Assembly: GCA_023402355.1 (NCBI GenBank)
Contig: JAEXCG010000141.1
Coordinates: 1-47,989 of the forward strand
Source of the DNA: Bacillota bacterium
GTDB taxonomy: Bacteria > Bacillota > Clostridia > Christensenellales > Aristaeellaceae
Direction of reading: 5' to 3'
DNA: 47,989 nucleotides
The translations under genes and the position numbers were made by a program. The stretch's first letter is position 1. Every line of letters starts with the position of its first letter. Positions 34,140 through 42,889 of this stretch are shown here, piece by piece. The notes beneath the pieces are model-generated. The model was given only the letters and a program-made list of their open reading frames with translations. It was not told the DNA's origin and searched no databases.

Positions 34140-36302
34140 CTAGTTGCTCGGTTTGCTGCCATTGTTCGGCATGCCGCCCTCCGGAGGTGTGCCCCCGAAC
34201 CGAAAAAAATCTATGGTACTCGGGTCGAAACCCTCCATTTGACTGGGATCGAAATCGCCCAAGGCACTGGGATCGAAATCCCCCATTTTGCTCGGGTCAA
34301 AGCCGCCCATGGCGCTCGGATCAAAATCCCCCATATCGCCGAAGGAGAAGCCGCCGGACACTTGGACAAGCTCGTTCGCCGCACCATAAGTAATATTCGT
34401 CAAGGCCTGCTCGCTGGGCGTCAGTGTAAAGGTTCCGTCGCCGTTATCGGTGATCTCGGCATAGACAGCGCTTTGTCCATCCACCTGCAAATAGGTGATG
34501 AGGGAGCTTTTCTGCGGCTTCCACACGCCGCCGTCCGTTACACGCACCTGCACGAAGTTGTTCCCGGTGAAATAGCTGCGATTTGCTACGCGGCCGATAT
34601 AGTAATACTGGTCGGAGGTAATGCTGGTGTTTTGCGAAATCAAGGCATTCGTGCCGTCATACTGCTCGCCCACATGAATGACCTCCGTTGCACAAATGTC
34701 GCCCGCAAGGGCTGCTCCACTGCCGATGTTTACAAGCAGGGAGCGTGCGTCCTGCCCGCGATAGCCCGTACCGTTGTACAGGTCGCCGCTTAGGGATACA
34801 TTCTCCGCATTGAAGGTCACATAGCCGCCCTTGGAGGTTTCGGTGATGCCGCCGTTTTCCGAGGGCCAACCGGCGTCTTCCGTGTACTCCGTGTTGAAGT
34901 TCTGCTTCGCATCCGCGCCGATCATGTTGTTTTCGTCGTCAATCATCTGCACGAGAATGCCGTTCTTCGCATTGAGCTGGGAGCCATCTTCGACCTGAAT
35001 GGTGACGTCCGGGCTTTTGAGGAGGAAAGCAGCCTCGTCCGTGTTGAACACGGTGCCATCGGTCAGTTTGATTCCCGCCGTGCCCCAGGTCATGATGCCA
35101 AAGCCGTCGGAGTTCAGCTCTGTGTTCTGCCCTTTGCCGGTGATGCCCGTGAAGGTTGCCTTGTCCGCAAAGCCGGTCACCTCATGACCCAGGAAATCGT
35201 AGGTCGCGGCGTCGCCGGACAGCGCCTTCACATCCAAAGTACCGCCATCAAAATCAGAATCCGCAAAGGTCATATAGCCACCCGTGATGACGCCGCCGTA
35301 CATGCCCGCGTTGATCTGCGTTCCATAGAAAAACTCCTGCGCCTGCCCAATGGCGAACACGCCGTAGCCTGTGCCATACAGATCCAGATAGGGGTCATCC
35401 GTGTAATTTGTGTTGGCTTGGTCGATGCTGATTTCGCTGTCCACCGTCACGATCTGCATATCCGATCCGGAGTCCGTGGAAAGGGTGCCCCACCCGCTGG
35501 AAGTCAGCTTGCTGTTGACCACAGTAAGCAGCGAGTACTTCCCTTCGATATTAGACAGCCTCGCATTCCCGGCAATCCCCAGCACCCAAGGCGGCGACAC
35601 CATTGTAGCCATGTTGGAGTTATTGATATAACCGTCGTAAAGTGTGCCGCCCCGCACCGAGATCTCCGAATCCTGTACGAGCGTTGCTGCGCCGGAATCG
35701 GTCAGCAGTGCCAATTTAGCTACGCCGCTGGTCTTGATGGTAGTGCGCAGCAGGGTCAGTATCCCTTGATTCGCGTTGATAATCGCCGTGCCCAGCCCGG
35801 TAAAATCGTTTACATTCGATCCGTCGGAGGCGCTGTCCAGCGTCAGGCTCGCATCGGAGATCGTGTACTCCGCGCCGTCCACGATGACACCGCTGAAACT
35901 GTCGCTGGTGGATACAATGGAAAAGCCCTCCGCTTTGGTGTCATAAACTTTTCCGCCCTGGATCACATCCAGAGCGGACTTTGCCTCGTTCACGCCGCCT
36001 GCATCAACATAGAGTGCGCTGCGATAGGCGTAGTCAGCCGCATCTCCCTGCGAGCTTGAGCCGAACTGACCGTATGCTTCACTTTGGGTGAGCGTTGCGT
36101 TTTCATAGGTGCCTTCTGCCAAGGGTGTTTCAACGCCATTCACGGTCAGAGTGTATCGTGCATCCGTGTCTTCTACCATATCCGGCGTCACGATGATCGT
36201 GCCGGCGGAAACGACTTGCCGCTCCGCAAGACTCATCATAGGACTGACCATCATACACGCCGATAGAAGCCATGCGCATCCCGCTTGAGTTTTTTTCACC
36301 AT
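34140..36302 (-). CDS. Secreted beta-helix-like repeat protein with FDPS tail (720 aa)
   Basis: Signal peptide (residues 1 to about 26), then some 600 residues rich in Thr, Ser, Gly and Asp with recurrent short beta rungs (LTLDSAS, LTLLRTTIKTSG, LVQDSEISVRGG, LTVVNSKLTSSG, VTVDSEISI), typical of a right-handed beta-helix. A C-terminal block (residues 657-697) has five copies of an 8-residue MGDFDPSA-like repeat, then a Gly/Pro/Asn tail. There are no catalytic motifs or wall-sorting signal that I can see. It is a separate unit with the same direct-repeat promoter as the MacB-like exporter downstream, so it may be a partner or cargo. Function is unknown. Confidence 0.85.
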   Translation of the reverse strand: MVKKTQAGCAWLLSACMMVSPMMSLAERQVVSAGTIIVTPDMVEDTDARYTLTVNGVETPLAEGTYENATLTQSEAYGQFGSSSQGDAADYAYRSALYVDAGGVNEAKSALDVIQGGKVYDTKAEGFSIVSTSDSFSGVIVDGAEYTISDASLTLDSASDGSNVNDFTGLGTAIINANQGILTLLRTTIKTSGVAKLALLTDSGAATLVQDSEISVRGGTLYDGYINNSNMATMVSPPWVLGIAGNARLSNIEGKYSLLTVVNSKLTSSGWGTLSTDSGSDMQIVTVDSEISIDQANTNYTDDPYLDLYGTGYGVFAIGQAQEFFYGTQINAGMYGGVITGGYMTFADSDFDGGTLDVKALSGDAATYDFLGHEVTGFADKATFTGITGKGQNTELNSDGFGIMTWGTAGIKLTDGTVFNTDEAAFLLKSPDVTIQVEDGSQLNAKNGILVQMIDDENNMIGADAKQNFNTEYTEDAGWPSENGGITETSKGGYVTFNAENVSLSGDLYNGTGYRGQDARSLLVNIGSGAALAGDICATEVIHVGEQYDGTNALISQNTSITSDQYYYIGRVANRSYFTGNNFVQVRVTDGGVWKPQKSSLITYLQVDGQSAVYAEITDNGDGTFTLTPSEQALTNITYGAANELVQVSGGFSFGDMGDFDPSAMGGFDPSKMGDFDPSALGDFDPSQMEGFDPSTIDFFRFGGTPPEGGMPNNGSKPSN
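34215..34334 (-). repeat. Five tandem 24-bp repeats encoding FDPS octapeptides
   Basis: Coding repeat at the 3' end of the 720-aa protein gene: MGDFDPSA, MGGFDPSK, MGDFDPSA, LGDFDPSQ, MEGFDPST. In-frame and slightly diverged, as expected for slippage-prone tail repeats. Confidence 0.9.
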
Positions 36303-36340
36303 TCTTCCTCCTTGCTTTTTTCAGGTTTAAGTTCCGGTGT

Positions 36341-36372
36341 AGTCTACTCGCCCAACCTTAGAAGAACCTAAG
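36341..36372 (-). promoter_or_regulatory. OmpR-type direct-repeat promoter of the 720-aa protein gene
   Basis: Minus strand: CTTAGGTTCTTCTAAGGTT (36354-36372), 7 bp, -10 TAGACT (36341-36346). It is the twin of the site at 34005-34036. Confidence 0.65.
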
Positions 36373-36393
36373 GGGTCTGCACAAACATTCTCT

Positions 36394-36678
36394 TCAGATG
36401 GATAATCGTTCCTCATCGCGCAAACGACATTTTCGTTTTACGGTTAAACCCTTTGCTTCTGCCTCCAGGATCTTCCGCACTTGCCACTTGATTTTCCAAA
36501 GCATGTCCGCCTCATCACGCAACGGAGAGAACTTGGCCTGCTCCTTGTCGGCGATGAACCCCTTGTGCCCTGTGCCGATCAGATAACGCTTGCCTTCGTA
36601 CACCAGCATCTCTGCGCCGAGGATGGTGCCGTTGTCGCAGGGCTTGATACCGGTTGGCATAATCATGCTTGCTGACAT
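36394..36678 (-). pseudogene. Unrecognised 94-codon frame, probably a gene remnant
   Basis: The frame has protein-like composition (GTILGAEMLVYEGKRYLIG, then a basic helical C-terminus KWQVRKILEAEAKGLTVKRK) but no ribosome site before its first ATG. Just upstream another minus-strand frame is also protein-like (DATYEIKLLQLIHSDSD), as if one gene had suffered a frameshift near 36680. I do not recognise the family. It lies in the otherwise gene-poor stretch 36303-37092, beside the tRNA gene and the composition change. It could also be a short functional protein. Confidence 0.35.
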
Positions 36679-36920
36679 CGGAATCGCTGTGAATCAGCTG
36701 CAGGAGCTTGATTTCGTAGGTCGCGTCCGTGTCCTGCGCACAGTGCACGTTGACGCGGGATGTGGTGTTTCCCATTCGACAGGAAAAGGAAAAGTTGGGT
36801 GCCCAGGTCTGTTTTTTTGAGTCTCCTTCAAAATATAGGTACAAGAAAAGTGGCATCACGTTGCGGCCTATGCAACGGATACCACCTCTAAAGTGTACTT
36901 TTCTAGACATATGTCCAAAA

Positions 36921-36963
36921 GAAAAAACAACGCCCCAAATGCTCCCTCCCAGAGGAGCATTTG
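36921..36963 (-). terminator. Hairpin with T tract in the gap before tRNA-Thr
   Basis: A 10-bp stem (36936-36945 with 36954-36963) is followed on the minus strand, about six bases later, by TTGTTTTTTCTTTT. It could be a second terminator behind the tRNA or the end of a small RNA; no gene ends here. Confidence 0.4.
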
Positions 36964-37033
36964 CAGCGCTCGCGGCCTGTCATAAATTTTATCACATTCA
37001 TTGTAGAAAGAAGGTTTAACAAACGATGAGAAA

Positions 37034-37077
37034 CAAAAAAAGCGACCATCCGTCTCGCTAAAAACCGGATAGTCGCT
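37034..37077 (-). terminator. Terminator of the tRNA-Thr gene
   Basis: A 12-bp stem (37041-37052 with 37066-37077, two wobble pairs) followed by seven Ts on the minus strand, starting 16 bases after the tRNA CCA end. Confidence 0.88.
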
Positions 37078-37092
37078 ATTTATAGGAGTTTT

Positions 37093-37168
<76 letters not shown>

Positions 37169-37190
37169 GCACGCTGTAACAGCAGAAATG

Positions 37191-37219
37191 ATTATACCGT
37201 ACTTTCCGCCAAAAAGCAA
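37191..37219 (-). promoter_or_regulatory. Promoter of tRNA-Thr
   Basis: Minus strand TTGCTT (37214-37219), 17 bp, TATAAT (37191-37196), 22 bases before the mature tRNA end. Confidence 0.8.
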
Positions 37220-37257
37220 GCCTTTTTGGGCCTTCCATGAAAATTTCTCGAAAGGCG

Positions 37258-37302
37258 TTGACAGCACCGCCCTTATGCCGCACTATAGAGATAACGGCAT
37301 AA
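37258..37302 (+). promoter_or_regulatory. Promoter with inverted-repeat operator for the flavoprotein gene
   Basis: TTGACA (37258-37263), 17 bp, CACTAT (37281-37286). A perfect 8-bp inverted repeat TTATGCCG / CGGCATAA (37273-37280 and 37295-37302) brackets the -10 region, suggesting a repressor site. Confidence 0.5.
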
Positions 37303-37394
37303 ACGGGCTTGCCGGGCGGTTCGTGGGGCCGAGGCCCCCTCAGCATCGGCGGCCGACCCGTACGCATGAACGAATGGAAAGGTGGATGCCCGCC

Positions 37395-37994
37395 ATGAAG
37401 AAGGTATCGCTTCCCCCGACGAACGATTACTGCCCGCAGACGCTCTTCGCCTACGGCACCTACAAGGAAGACGGCACGCCCAACTTCGGCCTGTTCTGCT
37501 GGCTGAGCTATTGCTGGGACGAAGGACTCTGCGTCATGTGCTGCATCGGTGAAGAAAAGCTGACCAAGGACCGCATCCGGGCGACGGGCAAGTTCTCCGC
37601 CTGCCTCGTCACCGAGCCTTTGCTGCCGCTGGCCGACTACCTGGGCAGCACGAGCGGACGCACGCCCGGCAAGATGGACGTGCCCATCGCTGTCGGCAAA
37701 GGCGCAAAGCTGGACGTCCCCGTCCTGGAGGAAAGCCCCCTCTGCTTTGAACTGGAGGTCCGGCGGACCCTTCCGTTGAGCGAGGGCAGCGACCTCTTCG
37801 TCTGCCGCATCGCAAACGTGCTTGCGGATGCGCGCGTGGAGAATGCGCCGGACGTGGAATCGCTGCTGCGCGGCTTCGCGCCCGTGCGAACGACCTGCCA
37901 GACGTATTTCTCCTACGACGGGCGCGCGATGGGCGGGTGGGGCGGGCTCGCGGGAGCGGTCGATGCCATGCGGGCACCCGATAAAAAGCCCTGA
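37395..37994 (+). CDS. Flavin reductase-like FMN-binding protein (199 aa)
   Basis: The small split-barrel fold (flavin reductase/DIM6-NTAB family) is suggested by FAYGTYKEDGTPNFGLFCW at the N-terminus, VMCCIGEEKLTKDRIRATGKFSACLVTEPLL in the middle (quoted here as the core TKDRIRATGKFSACLVTE), and the LGSTSGRTPGK region. Members reduce flavin or act as NAD(P)H-dependent flavoproteins; the partner is unknown. The frame is open from 37188, but that segment crosses the promoter. ATG 37395 has AAAGGTGG 9 bases upstream. It is monocistronic and is the first plus-strand gene of the GC-rich half. Confidence 0.85.
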   Translation: MKKVSLPPTNDYCPQTLFAYGTYKEDGTPNFGLFCWLSYCWDEGLCVMCCIGEEKLTKDRIRATGKFSACLVTEPLLPLADYLGSTSGRTPGKMDVPIAVGKGAKLDVPVLEESPLCFELEVRRTLPLSEGSDLFVCRIANVLADARVENAPDVESLLRGFAPVRTTCQTYFSYDGRAMGGWGGLAGAVDAMRAPDKKP

Positions 37995-38031
37995 CGGCGC
38001 CGCGCATCCCGCAAAAAGTTTGACTTTTCAT

Positions 38032-38060
38032 TTGACATTGCACGCGCTTTTGCTTATACT
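38032..38060 (+). promoter_or_regulatory. leuS promoter
   Basis: TTGACA (38032-38037), 17 bp, TATACT (38055-38060); near-consensus. Transcription should start about 38067, at the head of the T-box leader. Confidence 0.85.
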
Positions 38061-38066
38061 AGGAAA

Positions 38067-38302
38067 GTAAATCCGATATAGCAAGCGTAAGGATGGGGAA
38101 CGCATCCGCATATGCGCAGCAAGAGAGCCGCCGGGTGGTGCAAGGCGGCGGCGCACTGTGGTTCACTCGCCCCGGAACGCTCCAATTCGTTGGACGGTGG
38201 CACCCGTTATCGTGCGCCGAGTGGGCGGCATTGCGCCGCCAAGTCGAGTGGTACCGCGGAACAGACGTTTCGTCTCTGACAATTTGGAGGCGAGGCGTTT
38301 TT
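38067..38302 (+). promoter_or_regulatory. T-box leader (leucine) controlling leuS
   Basis: A roughly 235-nt leader with the conserved T-box sequence GAGTGGTACCGCGG (38246-38259), which pairs with uncharged tRNA. A terminator follows (38265-38276 with 38287-38298, then TTTT). A CTC leucine codon at 38166-38168 in the 3' side of stem I is the probable specifier. When tRNA-Leu is uncharged, antitermination should allow leuS expression. Stem I details were not folded by computer. Confidence 0.85.
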
Positions 38303-38342
38303 ATTTTCCCATTTGCTCACCATTACAGGAGGAGGAAACGAC

Positions 38343-40757
<2,415 letters not shown>

Positions 40758-40792
40758 CGTCTGGGCTGGTATAATAGGATAAGCCAGTTGAG

Positions 40793-40821
40793 CCGGTGCG
40801 CGATCTGCGCGCCGGTTTTTT
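40793..40821 (+). terminator. leuS terminator
   Basis: A 9-bp GC-rich stem (40793-40801 with 40807-40815, one wobble) followed by six Ts, 36 bases after leuS. Confidence 0.9.
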
Positions 40822-40860
40822 CGATTGCGCCGCCCGGCAGCCAGGAAGGGAGGGACCGCC

Positions 40861-41841
40861 TTGCGACACCGCTATGCCCGCTATCCGTTCTTGCAGCGCG
40901 CGGTCATCGTCCTGTGCGCGGGACTGGCGTGCGCCTCCGACCTCGCCCACGGCCAGGGCAACATCACGCTCGCCCGCGCGGCCTTCTGCGCGACGCTCAT
41001 GCTGCTCGCGCTCGCGCTCGCGCTCATGCGCTGCTGCCTGCTCGTGGACGCGGGCGGCGTCTTCATCGGCACGCCCCTGCACCGCCACCGCCTGCTGTGG
41101 CGCGACATGAGCGCTCTCGGCTACGTGCAGTGCAACGCCCGGCGCGTGTACCTGTACGGCATGGCGAAGGGCGAGCCCTCCTTCGCGCGCCTGATGCACG
41201 CCGCGCCCTTTTGCGGCCCCGGCCATTTCGTGGTGCCCGCCTCTGCCTCCCTGCGCGCGGCGCTCGTGTCGCTCTGCCCCTTTGCGCCGGACAGCGGCTT
41301 TGAACGCGCCGCGCCGCTGCCCCGTTCGCACCGCCGGCTGCTGACGCGCCTGTACATGCCCGCGCTGCTGCTGCTGCCCGGCGGCCTGCTCGCGCTGCTC
41401 ACCGGCGGGCGCATCGCCTATTCGGTCTGCACGAGCGTCTACCCCACCGCGACGCTCGTGGCGCTTTGCGTGGCCTCGCTCCTTTGCGGCGCGGCGGGCG
41501 TTTACCTGCTCTCCTGCGCGCTGAACACGCTGTCGGCCAACCCCGTGCTCGGGCCGGAGGGCGTCCGCGTGGGCTTTCCCGGCCGCACGCTGACGTTGCG
41601 CTGGCAGGAGGCCGGCAGCCTCTGCCGCCTGCGCACGCCCGGTTCCAGCACGCTGTACGTGCTTTCCGGCAAGCTGCCGCCCGCCGGCGGTTCGCCCGCG
41701 CAGCCGCCGCTGCGCTGCATCTCGCTGTACGACACGCGCAACGTCCTGTTTGCGGTGCACTCCTTTTGCCTGCTTCCGCTGCAGGAGGTGCGCATCCCGC
41801 CCCGCTTTTTCAGGAGCTCTCATCGAGGTGACGACGAATGA
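40861..41841 (+). CDS. Membrane protein with two probable PH-like domains (326 aa)
   Basis: Unrecognised family. Four hydrophobic segments lie in two pairs (about residues 11-27, 39-62, 164-182, 195-218). Each pair is followed by a PH-domain-like soluble part (LLVDAGGVFIGTPLHRHRLLWRDM and PEGVRVGFPGRTLTLRWQEAG, quoted as cores VDAGGVFIG and EGVRVGFPG). This duplicated arrangement resembles small bacterial PH-domain membrane proteins of unknown role. The start is TTG 40861 with GGGAGGG upstream (TTG 40825 is an alternative without a site). It overlaps corA by 4 bases. Confidence 0.7.
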   Translation: MRHRYARYPFLQRAVIVLCAGLACASDLAHGQGNITLARAAFCATLMLLALALALMRCCLLVDAGGVFIGTPLHRHRLLWRDMSALGYVQCNARRVYLYGMAKGEPSFARLMHAAPFCGPGHFVVPASASLRAALVSLCPFAPDSGFERAAPLPRSHRRLLTRLYMPALLLLPGGLLALLTGGRIAYSVCTSVYPTATLVALCVASLLCGAAGVYLLSCALNTLSANPVLGPEGVRVGFPGRTLTLRWQEAGSLCRLRTPGSSTLYVLSGKLPPAGGSPAQPPLRCISLYDTRNVLFAVHSFCLLPLQEVRIPPRFFRSSHRGDDE

Positions 41842-42758
41842 CCGTTTACGCCATCGAAAACACGCTGCGTCCGCTGAACGTGCTGCCCGACGTCTCACAG
41901 GCCTCGCAGGCCCCGCTCGCCGTGTCGCTGACGTTCGAGGAGCTCGCACGCTGTCCGCTGGCGACCGAGGAAATCCGCGGGCTCCTTACGCGCAGCCGCG
42001 ACGGCCACTTCTGCAAGGCCGAGCTGCGCCGCTGCGGCATCGTCGGGGCGGTCAGCATGCCGTCCAAGTCCGGCAAGCGCGAGCCCCTGTGTTTTTCTTA
42101 CTTTCTGCGCCGCGAGTTCGTGCTCTTCTGCTGCGACGCCGGGAAGATCGACCGAACGCTGGAGAAGCTGTCCCTCCGGCGGGATTGGGCGTCGCCGGAC
42201 AGCGGGGAGCTGCTGTGCAGCGTGCTCTTTTCGCTGATCGACGGGGATCTGCTGGCGCTGGAAGCGCTCGACACGCGGATTGAGAAGCTGGAAAACGCCG
42301 TGCTCTCCGGGCAGATCGAGGCCTTCAACCGCGAAATGCCGGGGCTGCGAAAGCGCCTCACCGCCCTGCAGCGGTTCTATTCCCAGCTCATCGACGCCGG
42401 GCAGAAGCTCATCGAAAGCGGCGAGCGCTTTCTGGACGCGGACGCGCTGATGCTCATGCGCCTGCTGTGCGAGCGCTGTACGCGCCTTCGCGAGGAAGCG
42501 CAGGCGCTGCGCGAATACGCCATGCAGGTGCGGGAGGAATATCAGGCGCAGATCGACCTCAAGCAAAACCGGGTCATGCAGATTCTGACCGTGGTGACGG
42601 TGGTCTTCATGCCGCTGACGCTGATCGCGGGCTGGTTTGGCATGAACCTGAAAATGCCGGAATTCGAGTGGGATTACGGCTATCCGATGGTCATCGGTTT
42701 GAGCGTGGTGGTCGTCGCGCTCTGCATGCTGATTTGCAAGAAGAAGAAATTCTGGTGA
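41838..42758 (+). CDS. corA: CorA-family divalent metal ion transporter (306 aa)
   Basis: Long cytoplasmic N-terminal domain with helices, then two C-terminal membrane helices. The selectivity motif GMN lies between them (IAGWFGMNLKMPEF), and a basic end (KKKKFW) follows. It forms a pentameric Mg/Co/Ni channel in known members. The start overlaps the preceding PH-like gene (ATGA), so they are translationally coupled. The N-terminal domain is divergent, so the metal is uncertain. Confidence 0.93.
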   Translation: MTVYAIENTLRPLNVLPDVSQASQAPLAVSLTFEELARCPLATEEIRGLLTRSRDGHFCKAELRRCGIVGAVSMPSKSGKREPLCFSYFLRREFVLFCCDAGKIDRTLEKLSLRRDWASPDSGELLCSVLFSLIDGDLLALEALDTRIEKLENAVLSGQIEAFNREMPGLRKRLTALQRFYSQLIDAGQKLIESGERFLDADALMLMRLLCERCTRLREEAQALREYAMQVREEYQAQIDLKQNRVMQILTVVTVVFMPLTLIAGWFGMNLKMPEFEWDYGYPMVIGLSVVVVALCMLICKKKKFW

Positions 42759-42811
42759 ACACGCCTCAAATTTTTCATACATACATTCCTATTGCGGCAG
42801 GGAATCCTATT

Positions 42812-42840
42812 TTGCGCCGCGAATTTCTGAACGCTATGCA
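42812..42840 (+). promoter_or_regulatory. Possible promoter of the GH13 gene
   Basis: TTGCGC (42812-42817), 17 bp, TATGCA (42835-42840) in the AT-richer 131-base gap between corA and the amylase gene. The -10 is weak; no other signal is seen in this gap. Confidence 0.3.
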
Positions 42841-42889
42841 ATTATCCAGGTTCGGCGACGTTGCCGGGCTTGATCGGAGGAATTATTCA

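Noticed and set aside
34215..34334. Short regular repeats considered as a CRISPR array
   Set aside because: The 24-bp units are contiguous, in frame and code for FDPS octapeptides; there are no spacers and no cas genes.
1..36900. Search for integrase, transposase or phage genes to support an island
   Set aside because: None recognised anywhere in the window, so the island idea rests only on composition and the tRNA.
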